Assembly (NCBI RefSeq): GCF_001613325.1
Contig: NZ_BDCD01000055.1
Span: 1-37,792, forward strand
Origin: Nocardia yamanashiensis NBRC 100130
Lineage (GTDB): Bacteria > Actinomycetota > Actinomycetes > Mycobacteriales > Mycobacteriaceae
Length of the DNA stretch: 37,792 bases
Reading direction: 5' to 3'
The translations under genes and the position numbers were made by a program. Shown here one piece after another: positions 23,041 to 30,314 of this stretch; the first letter of the stretch is position 1; every line of letters begins with the position of its first letter. A model generated the notes under the pieces. The model made no database searches and was not told the origin of the DNA. It saw only the letters and a list, made by a program, of their open reading frames with translations.

Positions 23041-23107
23041 TTGCCCCACGATTCACAGAAGTGCACTACTGTTCCAGAACGTGGGCGGTGTCGCGAGCCG
23101 ACGCGAT

Positions 23108-23115
23108 AAGGAGGT
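23108..23115 (+). promoter_or_regulatory. Perfect Shine-Dalgarno sequence of sepH
   Basis: AAGGAGGT fully complements the 16S rRNA tail and lies 4 nt before the GTG at 23120. It fixes the sepH start and suggests strong translation, in contrast to the leaderless genes nearby. Confidence 0.7.
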
Positions 23116-23119
23116 AACG

Positions 23120-24325
23120 GTGCGTGAACTTCGAGTAATCGGGTTGACGCCCGATTCCACGCACATCGTGTGCATCGATACCGAGACAGGCCAGAAGTAC
23201 CGGCTGGCAGCGGATGACAAGCTGCGTGCGGCTGCCCGTGGAGACCTTGCCCGATTCGGCCAGATCGAGATCGAAATGGAAGCCACGATGCGTCCTCGCG
23301 ATATCCAGGCCCGTATTCGTGCCGGTGCTTCGGTGGAGCAGGTGACCGAAGAGTCCGGTATGCCGCTGTCTCGGGTCGAGCGCTTCGCGTATCCCGTTCT
23401 GCTGGAACGCGCTCGGGCCGCCGAGCTGGCGCAGAAGGCGCACCCGGTCCGCAACGACGGCCCCGCCGTGGAGACCCTGATCGACATCGTGGCCGCCGCT
23501 TTCGCGGAGCGCGGGCACAATATCGAGGTCGCCGAATGGGACGCCTGGAAGGACGAGAAGGGCTACTGGGTGGCCCAATTGCAGTGGCAGGCCGGTCGTT
23601 CCGTGATCGCCGCACACTGGCGCTACCAGCCCGACGCGCACGGCGGCTCCGTGGTGCCGCTGGACGATCCGGCCTCCGATCTCATCGATCCCGACTTCGG
23701 CCGGGCCCTGCGCGGGCTGGCCAGCATCCTGCCGGATCAGACCGACGGCGCCCTGGATCCGGCGCCGGCTCCCGCGCCGCGCACCGAACGCGCCGCCGAA
23801 TACGAGGCCGCGCCCGCCCGGGCCACCGGTCACCAGACGCTCGACGGGTACTTCGAGCAGCGGGCCGCGGTCGGCGCGGACACCGTGCCGGTGCCCGCCG
23901 CTGCCGCCGCTCCCGCCCCCGTCGCGCCGAATCCGCCTTCCGCGCCGGATCGTTCGGACCGGGTCGCCGATCGCCAGCTGGAACGTCCCGTGGTGGAACG
24001 TCCGGCGGTGGAGCGTCCCGTGGTGGAACGTCAGCCCGCCGAGCGTCAAGCCACCGAACGTCCGGTGGCCGAGCGTCCGGCCGCCGTGGAACGTCCGGCG
24101 GAGATTCCCGCCGAGCGTCCCGCGCCCGAGCGTCCCGCTGTTCCCGCGGAGCGTCCGGCCGCCGCGGCCGCCGCGACGACCGCCGAGCCCGCCGCCGAGG
24201 CGGCTCCGGCTCAGCCCGCCCCGAAACCCGCTGCGCAGAAGCCGAATCGGGCCAAGCGTGGCGGCAAGGCCCCCATGCCGTCGTGGGAAGACGTCCTCCT
24301 AGGCGTGCGCAGCTCGGGTCACTGA
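23120..24325 (+). CDS. sepH: SepH-type cell division protein, DUF3071
   Basis: A 401-residue SepH homologue (Rv0883c-like). In Streptomyces and mycobacteria SepH binds FtsZ and promotes its assembly at division sites. The N-terminal DUF3071 domain (MRELRVIGLTPDSTHIVC) is followed by a helix-turn-helix (residues 57-92, MRPRDIQARIRAGASVEQVT), then KGYWVAQLQWQAGRSVIAAHW, a disordered Pro/Ala/Glu-rich linker and the conserved C-terminal tail PMPSWEDVLLGVR. The linker carries about ten ERP-type repeats encoded by 15-bp units. The GTG start is set by a perfect Shine-Dalgarno sequence. The gene follows serC at 165 bp with nested hairpins between. Confidence 0.93.
   Translation: MRELRVIGLTPDSTHIVCIDTETGQKYRLAADDKLRAAARGDLARFGQIEIEMEATMRPRDIQARIRAGASVEQVTEESGMPLSRVERFAYPVLLERARAAELAQKAHPVRNDGPAVETLIDIVAAAFAERGHNIEVAEWDAWKDEKGYWVAQLQWQAGRSVIAAHWRYQPDAHGGSVVPLDDPASDLIDPDFGRALRGLASILPDQTDGALDPAPAPAPRTERAAEYEAAPARATGHQTLDGYFEQRAAVGADTVPVPAAAAAPAPVAPNPPSAPDRSDRVADRQLERPVVERPAVERPVVERQPAERQATERPVAERPAAVERPAEIPAERPAPERPAVPAERPAAAAAATTAEPAAEAAPAQPAPKPAAQKPNRAKRGGKAPMPSWEDVLLGVRSSGH
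23981..24160 (+). repeat. 15-bp repeats encoding the SepH ERP linker
   Basis: Six regular units start at 23981, 23996, 24011, 24026, 24041 and 24056, each GARCGTC plus eight variable bases, encoding ERPVV, ERPAV, ERQPA and similar. Units of 18, 24, 15 and 21 bp follow. All keep the frame. Confidence 0.8.
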
Positions 24326-24391
24326 CCCTTCCCCTGGCCGTTTCGCCCGGTTTCACCCCATTGGATGCTGACTAGTTGCCAGCCATCGGAA

Positions 24392-24413
24392 CCCGCTGTG
24401 TGATCACAGCGGG
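24392..24413 (+). terminator. Hairpin downstream of sepH
   Basis: CCCGCTGTG (24392-24400), loop TGAT and CACAGCGGG (24405-24413) form a 9-bp stem, 66 bp after the sepH stop. Flanking GGAA and TTCC can extend it with a bulge. No T-tract follows. Confidence 0.5.
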
Positions 24414-24614
24414 CCGGTTCCGGTCCGGCGCGCCGGGAACAAGGTTGCGCAACTGCGACATTTCGGCCGTGGCGGGGGTAGATTTTTGGTAGTGGCAGTG
24501 ATTGCGAGTCCGGCTCGAACGCTGTGGCCGGACGCCGATCGCTCGAAGTTGCTATAAAGTAGCCAGCCCAGCGGTATCGGGCCGGTGCGCGAAGAGTTCG
24601 GGAGGTGCCGGAAA

Positions 24615-25352
24615 GTGCCATCCACCGTTTCGTCCCTCTGGTACGTCGATGCCCCCGACCCGGTGGCCGTGCTGCGCGCGCACCCCGGGCCCGATCCCGA
24701 GGCGGCGTGGGCGCTGGCCCGGCAGCTCAATCCGGATCGCGATGTGGTGCCCGCCGCCTCCGGCACCATGAAGGTCTGGGCCGGACCCGATCCCGAATCC
24801 GTCTATATCGGTTGCTATCCCGGCGTCACCGTCGTCTGCTCCACCCAGGCCGCACTGGCGCGCCCGACCCTGCTGCCGGAACTGCTGGTGCGCCCGCTCG
24901 CCTCCGAGCACACCTACCTGGTCGCCTACGACATCGCACTCGGCTGGGGCGCGTTCGCGCATTGGGAGCGTGGGGAATTCCGGCGCGCGTTCAGTTCGAC
25001 GCGGGTCAATATCCTGGAGGACGAGGGCTTGCCGCTGGTGTGGGAGCGTGAGCACTGGGCGGGGGAGCATCCCATCGAACTCGAACCGGGCCAGCTGCCC
25101 GACCCGCAGCTGCTGCCCTTCGATCCGCCCGATTTCGCCGATGCCGCCAATCAGGAATGGCTCGGATTCCATTACCGCGGAAAGTCTTCGGCGGAGGCGC
25201 TGACCCCGGATCAGATCGAGGTGTGCGGGTTCTCGCTGTTCCCCAAGGGGCAGGCGCCGGTGCCCGAAGCGCCGCCGGAGGTGCATCTGGAACCCGAGAA
25301 CGGCAAACGCGGTCTGCTGCGCTGGCTGCGCGGGCGCGATCGGGTGTCCTGA
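24615..25352 (+). CDS. DUF6928-like protein
   Basis: A 245-residue soluble protein that looks like the actinobacterial DUF6928 family. It opens with SSLWYVDAPDPVAVLRA and a loop DPEAAWALARQLNPDR, has the core VYIGCYPGVTVVCSTQAAL and the aromatic strand ALGWGAFAHWERGEFRRAFS, then GLPLVWEREHWAGEH and a C-terminal Pro-rich tail. The function is unknown. The frame opens at 24585, but GTG 24615 is preferred because GGGAGG (24600-24605) lies 9 nt upstream. It converges on DUF2537 with only 4 bp between stops and no hairpin there, so the transcripts may overlap. Confidence 0.65.
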   Translation: MPSTVSSLWYVDAPDPVAVLRAHPGPDPEAAWALARQLNPDRDVVPAASGTMKVWAGPDPESVYIGCYPGVTVVCSTQAALARPTLLPELLVRPLASEHTYLVAYDIALGWGAFAHWERGEFRRAFSSTRVNILEDEGLPLVWEREHWAGEHPIELEPGQLPDPQLLPFDPPDFADAANQEWLGFHYRGKSSAEALTPDQIEVCGFSLFPKGQAPVPEAPPEVHLEPENGKRGLLRWLRGRDRVS

Positions 25353-25356
25353 CGGC

Positions 25357-25650
25357 TCAGGCCAGCAGCAGTGACAGCCAGCCGAACAGCACGCCGCCGG
25401 CCAGTCCGGCGATCACCCACCGGGTCACCGGCGCGTACCGCCAGCGCCACGCGGTCGGGGTGGCCCCGCCGACCGCGATCAGGTTCACCGCCACCGCCAG
25501 CAGCGGATGCACCTGGGCCAGCGCCTCCCCGAACGCGTACACCCCGGCCGCGGTCAGCACGCCGACGAAGATCGCCACGGTGATCCCGGCCGCCCACGGG
25601 GTCGGCTCGGAGTACCCGTACCCGTAGGGGCCGTCCGGCGGATAACTCAC
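25357..25650 (-). CDS. DUF2537 membrane protein
   Basis: A 97-residue protein of the DUF2537 family (Rv0882-like). A short Tyr/Gly/Pro-rich N-terminus (SYPPDGPYGYGYSEP) precedes three hydrophobic segments: AAGITVAIFVGVLTAAGVYA, HPLLAVAVNLIAVGG and WVIAGLAGGVLFGWLSLLLA. GTG 25650 is preferred over the longer frame from 25719, whose N-terminus would overlap the TrmH coding end. The gene starts 16 bp after the TrmH stop, so the two form an operon, as in M. tuberculosis. Its function is unknown. Confidence 0.82.
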   Translation of the reverse strand: MSYPPDGPYGYGYSEPTPWAAGITVAIFVGVLTAAGVYAFGEALAQVHPLLAVAVNLIAVGGATPTAWRWRYAPVTRWVIAGLAGGVLFGWLSLLLA

Positions 25651-25666
25651 GGGGCTGCTCCTGGAT

Positions 25667-26470
25667 TCACTCGGCACGCACTCTCTCGTAGAACGCCATG
25701 GCGGCGGCGGTGGCCACATTAAGCGAATCGGTCCCCGGTGTCATGGGGATACGCGCGCGAATATCGCTGGCCGCCATGGTCTCCTCGGTGAGTCCGGGAC
25801 CCTCCGCGCCCAGCAGCAGCGCCACCTTCGCGCCGGTCATGGCGGTGGACAGCAACTCCGCCTTCGGGTTCGGGGTGAGCGAGATGATCTGGAAACCATT
25901 GCGGCGCAACAGTTCCAGACTGCGGGGCAGCGGCGGCAATTGCGCGAACGGCACCCGCAGCACATGGCCCATGGACACCCGCACCGCGCGCCGGTACAGC
26001 GGATCGGAGCAGCGGTCGCCGAACAGCACCGCGTCCGCGCCCAGCCCCGCGGCATTGCGGAAGATCGAACCGAGGTTCTCGTGATCGTTGATGCCCTCCA
26101 GCACCGCGACCGTGCGGGCTGTAGCGAGCACCTCCGCGGCGCTCAGTTCGGCCGGGCGGGCGGCCGCGGCCAGCACCCCGCGATTGAGGTGGAAGCCGAC
26201 CACCTCCGCCATCACCTCGGCGGTGGTCCGGTAGCAGGGCACGTCCACCCCGCTCAACTGGTCGGCGAGCTGTTCGAAGCGCCGCGCCACCCCCAGCAGC
26301 GCGCGCGGCCGGAAGCGCGAGGCCAGCATGCGCTCCACCACCACGGTGCCCTCCGCGATCACCAGGCCCTTGCCGCCGGGCAGGTCGGGCCGCCGGTCGG
26401 CATTGCTGAGATCGCGGAAGTCGTCGAGGCGCGGATCGCCCGGATCGTCGATGTCTATAACTTCGGCCAC
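25667..26470 (-). CDS. TrmH/SpoU family RNA 2'-O-methyltransferase
   Basis: A 267-residue SPOUT methyltransferase (Rv0881-like). An N-terminal substrate-binding part (GKGLVIAEGTVVVERMLAS, residues 34-52) precedes the trefoil-knot catalytic domain with all three motifs: motif 1 EGINDHENLGSIFRNAAGLG, motif 2 VALLLGAEGPGLTEE and motif 3 IPMTPGTDSLNVATAAAM. It uses S-adenosylmethionine to methylate ribose in tRNA or rRNA; the exact site cannot be inferred. The frame opens to 26683, but GTG 26470 yields the conserved AEVIDIDDPGDPRL start. It is divergent from the glycosyltransferase gene and co-transcribed with DUF2537. Confidence 0.9.
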   Translation of the reverse strand: MAEVIDIDDPGDPRLDDFRDLSNADRRPDLPGGKGLVIAEGTVVVERMLASRFRPRALLGVARRFEQLADQLSGVDVPCYRTTAEVMAEVVGFHLNRGVLAAAARPAELSAAEVLATARTVAVLEGINDHENLGSIFRNAAGLGADAVLFGDRCSDPLYRRAVRVSMGHVLRVPFAQLPPLPRSLELLRRNGFQIISLTPNPKAELLSTAMTGAKVALLLGAEGPGLTEETMAASDIRARIPMTPGTDSLNVATAAAMAFYERVRAE

Positions 26471-26652
26471 CGTGTCATTCTCGCCACCCGGACGCCCGTT
26501 CAGCGCGCGGGGCCGCCGGGATCGGCGTAGTTTGGCGCCCGGGGTGGGACCGCCCCCGGCTTCGACTGTCCGTGCCAGGTGCACCCGAAGGCCGCGTGGG
26601 TGATCCGCGCCCGGCGATGTGCGTACCCGGATGAAGTCGGAGTGAACAGCCA

Positions 26653-27507
26653 ATGATGGTCGAATGGTCGGGGGACCAATCATTTTCGGTCGTGGTGCCG
26701 GTCCTGAACGAAGAGGCGGTGATCCGCCGCACCCTGGAACGCCTGTCGGCGCAGCGGATCATCGACGAGATCATCGTGGTGGACAACGGCAGCACCGATC
26801 GCACGCTCGAGATCCTCGAGGAGTTCGCGGCCGCCGAGCCGCGGCTGATCATCCTGCACGAACCGCAGCGCGGGCTCACCTTCGCGCGCAACGCGGGCTT
26901 CAACAAGGCCGGCGGCGATATCATCGCGCGCACCGACGGCGACACCCTGGTGGCCGAGGACTGGGCGGAAACCATTGCCGCGCATCTGAATTCGCATCCG
27001 GAGACGGCGGCGGTCACCGGGCTCACCTACTACTACGACTCGCCGATCGGCAAACTGCTCGAGCTCGGCTACTGGATCCAGCTGCGGCGCGGCCGGTTCA
27101 GCAAGCAGGTCGGCAATGTGCACGGCCCCAATCACGCGCTGCGGCGCACGGTGTGGGAGCAGATCCGCGACGACACCAAGACCCGCCCGGACATCATCGA
27201 GGATCTGGACCTCGCGCTGTGCCTGTCCAAGCGGGCGCTGCGCATCGAACTGCTGCCCGATATGAAGGCGTGGACCTCGGCGCGGCGGCGGCGCACCAAT
27301 CCGTCCGAATGGTGGCGCTTCCAGCTGACCGGGCTGCGCACCATCGCCGACCAGGGGTACGACGTGCAGCCGCTGCATCGCGGGTTCATCGTGTGGGCCT
27401 GGTTCGCGCACACCGTGCAGTGGCCGCTGTACCGGTTCTGGGACTTCGAACGGCGGCGGTTCACGCTGCGCGGCGCCGCGCAGCGCATCTCCTCGATCGG
27501 GGAATGA
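26653..27507 (+). CDS. Family 2 glycosyltransferase
   Basis: A 284-residue GT-A fold glycosyltransferase. The nucleotide-binding start FSVVVPVLNEEAVIRRTL, the motif VVDNGSTDRTLEIL, the metal-binding DxD as ARTDGDTLV and the catalytic IEDLDLALCL are intact. A hydrophobic C-terminal stretch (FIVWAWFAHTVQWPLYRFW) could associate with the membrane. It belongs to the inverting GT2 family; donor and acceptor are unknown, but mycobacterial relatives act on envelope lipids and glycans. ATG 26653 with GGAG 14 nt upstream is used. The FKBP gene follows 91 bp downstream on the same strand. Confidence 0.9.
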   Translation: MMVEWSGDQSFSVVVPVLNEEAVIRRTLERLSAQRIIDEIIVVDNGSTDRTLEILEEFAAAEPRLIILHEPQRGLTFARNAGFNKAGGDIIARTDGDTLVAEDWAETIAAHLNSHPETAAVTGLTYYYDSPIGKLLELGYWIQLRRGRFSKQVGNVHGPNHALRRTVWEQIRDDTKTRPDIIEDLDLALCLSKRALRIELLPDMKAWTSARRRRTNPSEWWRFQLTGLRTIADQGYDVQPLHRGFIVWAWFAHTVQWPLYRFWDFERRRFTLRGAAQRISSIGE

Positions 27508-27598
27508 CGGTGCCGCGGCGGGTGCCATGAGCCGGGCGCGTCGCCGGACCGCCTAAGGTGATCAACGATCCCGATCCCCGAGTCGAAGAGGACAGCCC

Positions 27599-27964
27599 AT
27601 GAGCAGCAAGCCGGAAATCGAGTACCAGGACGGCCCCGCACCCGCCGAGCTCGTGATCAAGGACATCGTGGTGGGCGACGGTGCCGAGGCCAAGCCCGGT
27701 GACACCGTCGATGTGCACTACGTGGGCGTCGAGTACGAGACCGGCGAGCAGTTCGACGCGTCCTGGGACCGCGGTGAGTCGATCACCTTCCCGCTGCGCG
27801 GCCTGATCCAGGGCTGGCAGGAAGGCATCCCGGGCATGAAGGTCGGCGGCCGCCGCCAGCTCACCATCCCGCCGCAGCTGGCCTACGGCCCGGCCGGGTC
27901 GGGCCACCACCTGGGCGGCAAGACCCTGGTCTTCGTCATCGACCTGCTGGAAGTCCTGAACTGA
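27599..27964 (+). CDS. FKBP-type peptidyl-prolyl isomerase
   Basis: A 121-residue single-domain FKBP, cytoplasmic by lack of a signal peptide. The fold landmarks are all visible: DTVDVHYVGVEYETGEQFDASWDRG, the central FPLRGLIQGWQEGIPGMKVGGRR, PPQLAYGP, and the closing LVFVIDLLEVL. The catalytic-pocket residues of FKBP12 (Tyr, Asp, Phe, Trp, Tyr) have clear counterparts. It should catalyse cis-trans proline isomerisation in protein folding. GAAGAGGA precedes ATG 27599. A strong terminator follows. Confidence 0.95.
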   Translation: MSSKPEIEYQDGPAPAELVIKDIVVGDGAEAKPGDTVDVHYVGVEYETGEQFDASWDRGESITFPLRGLIQGWQEGIPGMKVGGRRQLTIPPQLAYGPAGSGHHLGGKTLVFVIDLLEVLN

Positions 27965-27978
27965 CAACAGGTTTCGGG

Positions 27979-28009
27979 AACCCGGGCGTATCCGTACGCC
28001 CGGGTTTTC
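27979..28009 (+). terminator. Intrinsic terminator of the FKBP gene
   Basis: AACCCGGGCGTA (27979-27990), loop TCCG and TACGCCCGGGTT (27995-28006) form a 12-bp perfect stem followed by TTCTC, 14 bp after the FKBP stop. On the minus strand it may also stop the convergent RDD gene. Confidence 0.85.
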
Positions 28010-28021
28010 TCGTATCCGGGC

Positions 28022-28606
28022 TCAGACCTTGACGACGATCGTGCTGATGATCTTGTCGGCGAAGGTCTGCTTCTTTGCGTCCCAGATCGGCCAGAACCAG
28101 CCCAGATAGCAGGGCAGGGAGTCGACGACGTGGCAGAGGCGGCGGACGAACGACATGCCGAAGCCGATCACCTGACCGTCCGCCTCGCGGATCAGCTTGA
28201 TGCCCACCACCTTCTTGCCGGGGGTCTGGCCGGTGGTGCCTTCCATGTAGATGAAGTAGAGGCTGCCGAGGAACGCGACGAGCGCGCCCAGCAGGATCAG
28301 CGCCACGCCGCCGCCGGACAGTCCGCCCGAGCATTCGGTGCTGTAGGAGTAATCGCCCTGGGTGGTCGTGCAGTCCATGTCCTTGGACCCGACCGCGAAG
28401 CCGATCCCGTAGAGGATGGCCGCCGGCACGCCGACGATCAGGCCGTCGATGAGCGCGCCGCCCACGCGCTGCAACCAGCTGGCATAGGGCGGGGTGGGCC
28501 CGCCGTAACCGGGCGGGGGATACCCGTAACCGGGCGGTTGTTGCTGCGGATAGCCGCCGTATCCGGGCTGTCCGGGCTGCTGCGAGGGGTCGTAGGGGTT
28601 GCTCAT
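28022..28606 (-). CDS. Second RDD family membrane protein
   Basis: A 194-residue paralogue of the RDD protein at 18845-19651. A shorter Pro/Gly/Tyr/Gln-rich tail (residues 1-45, YPQQQPPGYGYPPPGYGG) leads into WLQRVGGALIDGLIVGVPAAILYGIGFAV, a Cys/Ser/Tyr loop (DCTTTQGDYSYSTEC), a second hydrophobic segment and YMEGTTGQTPGKKVVGIKLI. The last 76 residues align with the first RDD protein without gaps at about 60% identity by eye. ATG 28606 is preferred over 28636 because GGAGGT lies 7 nt upstream. It follows the small pilin-like gene at 53 bp, with a hairpin between. Confidence 0.85.
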   Translation of the reverse strand: MSNPYDPSQQPGQPGYGGYPQQQPPGYGYPPPGYGGPTPPYASWLQRVGGALIDGLIVGVPAAILYGIGFAVGSKDMDCTTTQGDYSYSTECSGGLSGGGVALILLGALVAFLGSLYFIYMEGTTGQTPGKKVVGIKLIREADGQVIGFGMSFVRRLCHVVDSLPCYLGWFWPIWDAKKQTFADKIISTIVVKV

Positions 28607-28626
28607 GGTCGTACCTCCAGCGGAGT

Positions 28627-28645
28627 GCGGGGGCAACGCCCCCGC
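28627..28645 (-). terminator. Hairpin between the pilin-like and RDD genes
   Basis: GCGGGGGC, loop AAC and GCCCCCGC form an 8-bp perfect stem between the stop at 28660 and the RDD start at 28606. With no U-tract it may attenuate rather than end transcription into the RDD gene. Confidence 0.45.
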
Positions 28646-28659
28646 TTCTCCCTACGACT

Positions 28660-28953
28660 TTAAGAGCCGACGACCGTGTTCATGATGGTTCCGGCGCTAG
28701 TCGCGGTCGCACCGCCCAACATGGCGTTGGCGATCATCTTCGGCGACTGCAGTCCGCCGCCGCCCCACTTCTCCCAGGCGAAGCGTCCGCCGCCGTAGGT
28801 GATGGCGGCGATGCCCGACATCTGGGTGAACCAGGTGAAGTAGCGGAACAGCTTCATGAGTTTGTCCGCCATGGGCGGCGTTTCGGCGGTGGGGTTGCCC
28901 ATCTGGGCGAGAACCGAGCCGTACAGGTCGTGCGCGGCCAGCATCATGCTCAC
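28660..28953 (-). CDS. Small two-helix membrane protein, pilin-like
   Basis: A 97-residue protein with no family I can name firmly. Two hydrophobic regions lie at about residues 36-58 (FRYFTWFTQMSGIAAITYGG) and 70-95 (SPKMIANAMLGGATATSAGT), joined by a Gly/Trp loop WEKWGGGG. The layout resembles VirB2/TrbC pilins and the small two-helix subunits in actinobacterial conjugative elements, but no other secretion gene is nearby and no cleavable signal is obvious. GTG 28953 has GAGAGG 8 nt upstream. Its promoter must lie in the unusually AT-rich 28954-29086 region. Confidence 0.7.
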   Translation of the reverse strand: MSMMLAAHDLYGSVLAQMGNPTAETPPMADKLMKLFRYFTWFTQMSGIAAITYGGGRFAWEKWGGGGLQSPKMIANAMLGGATATSAGTIMNTVVGS

Positions 28954-29062
28954 GATCGTTTCCTCTCCGGTACCGGGTGGCGCGGGGGTGGAGCCGTGGA
29001 GTGGAGCAAACGGGTCGATTAGAGCAATTCGGGCATGATTTTAGCTCGGCGAACCGCCGATT

Positions 29063-29084
29063 GTTGCTGATTGGTTGCTAATTG
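29063..29084. repeat. Two tandem 11-bp repeats in an AT-rich spacer
   Basis: GTTGCTGATTG (29063-29073) and GTTGCTAATTG (29074-29084) differ at one base and are spaced by exactly one helical turn. They lie 2 bp after the YhgE/Pip-like stop and about 110 bp before the start of the pilin-like gene, a plausible direct-repeat operator. Confidence 0.55.
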
Positions 29085-29086
29085 GC

Positions 29087-30250
29087 TTACTTTCGCACGA
29101 TTTCCACCGGATCGGCCAGCATGGTCGCGATCTGCGATTGCTGGCCCACGGTGCGCTGCGGCAGGGTGTTCAGTGCCTGGTCGGCCTGCTTGCCCAGCGT
29201 GTTGGTGATCGCCTGCAATTGGGTGACGCCGGCCGTGAGCGTCTGGATGGCGGTGGTCACCTGGGTGCGGGCGGTGTCGGCGATCTCCGGAATGCTCTTG
29301 GCCAGATCCGCCCCCTGGTTCAATTGCGAACCCGCGTCGCCCAGCCGGGAGCCGGCATCGCGGAGCAACTGCCCGATCTGGGTATCCGGGGTGATGGTGG
29401 TTCCGGTCAGCGCGGCGAACCCACTGAGCTGGTCACTCGCCTGGTTCGCGATGCTCTGCAGGCCCTCCAGCTGGGTGATGACCGAGGCCAGCTGCGGATC
29501 GGCGGCGAAGGGCAGCCCGCGCAGGACCGGCAGCACGATATTCAGGCCGTTGCTCAGCTGGCTCGCGGTCGAGGTCACCTGACCGAAGGTGACGCCGGTC
29601 GAATCCAGCGTCGCGGCAAGCTGATTGGCCTGCGAGGTGGCCGCGTTCAAGGTGGAGTTCAGTGACTCGATACCCGAAGTCAGCTGCGCGGCACCGGTTT
29701 TCGCCTGCTCCAGGAAGGAGAGCATATCGTCGGCGCTACCGGTGAACTGGCTCGCCCCGTCGGCCGCCGCCTGCACGCCCGCGCCCAGGATGTTCGCCGT
29801 CAGCGCCACCTGCGAGACCTGCCCGCGCGCGGAGTTCATGCTCGCGAACAGTGTGTCCAGGCTGCTCGCGCTGATCTTCTTGGTGACCTCGTTGACGGCC
29901 TCGTTCACCAGGTTCGGGTCGGCATTGTCATTGGTGGTCACCGTGACCTGCGCCTTGTGCGGTTTGTCGGTGGCCAGCGAGGCGATGGAATCGGAGAGAT
30001 CGGCGGGCAGGGTGACGATCACCGCGTAATCGCCGGTGGACGCCTCCTCCACCTCGGTCCAGTCCCGGGTTCCGCTGTCCTGCAAGGCTTTCACGATGGT
30101 GGCGCCGGTCTTTCCGGTATCGGCGTCGATGATCGCCACCGCGGTGGGCGCATTGACGGACCAGCGCAGATAGCCGACCGCGCCGGCCGCGACGGCGACG
30201 GCCGCGACGAGTACCAACAGGACCAGGCGGGTGCGTTTTCCGGACACCAT
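29087..30250 (-). CDS. YhgE/Pip-like exported protein lacking the membrane domain
   Basis: A 387-residue protein. One N-terminal membrane helix (LVLLVLVAAVAVAAGAVGYL, residues 9-28) is followed by a YhgE/Pip-type domain with VAIIDADTGKTGATIVKAL and YAVIVTLPADLSDSIASL, then a long Gln/Ser/Thr/Leu-rich helical region reminiscent of coiled coils. The protein ends with MLADPVEIVRK, the point at which YhgE/Pip proteins usually enter their C-terminal ABC-2 type membrane domain. No continuation is found in any frame downstream, so it is truncated or naturally short. The ATG at 30250 has no ribosome site; GTG 30247 has TACGGT ending 7 nt upstream and may be the real start. It follows prrB by 64 bp. 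Confidence 0.7.
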   Translation of the reverse strand: MVSGKRTRLVLLVLVAAVAVAAGAVGYLRWSVNAPTAVAIIDADTGKTGATIVKALQDSGTRDWTEVEEASTGDYAVIVTLPADLSDSIASLATDKPHKAQVTVTTNDNADPNLVNEAVNEVTKKISASSLDTLFASMNSARGQVSQVALTANILGAGVQAAADGASQFTGSADDMLSFLEQAKTGAAQLTSGIESLNSTLNAATSQANQLAATLDSTGVTFGQVTSTASQLSNGLNIVLPVLRGLPFAADPQLASVITQLEGLQSIANQASDQLSGFAALTGTTITPDTQIGQLLRDAGSRLGDAGSQLNQGADLAKSIPEIADTARTQVTTAIQTLTAGVTQLQAITNTLGKQADQALNTLPQRTVGQQSQIATMLADPVEIVRK

Positions 30251-30314
30251 GAAGACCGTAGAGGTATTGATTGCGTTCGGCTCTGGCGAATGTCTGAGAG
30301 TTCGGTAAAGACCG

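Noticed and set aside
21698..23056. Upstream extension of the 241-residue gene to 694 codons
   Set aside because: The extension runs antisense to the whole of serC and has no domain; ATG 21697 with a -10-like box is sufficient.
24396..24411. TGTGATCACA as a CRP/GlxR site
   Set aside because: The half-sites lack the 6-bp spacer of real sites, and the sequence is explained by the loop of the sepH hairpin.
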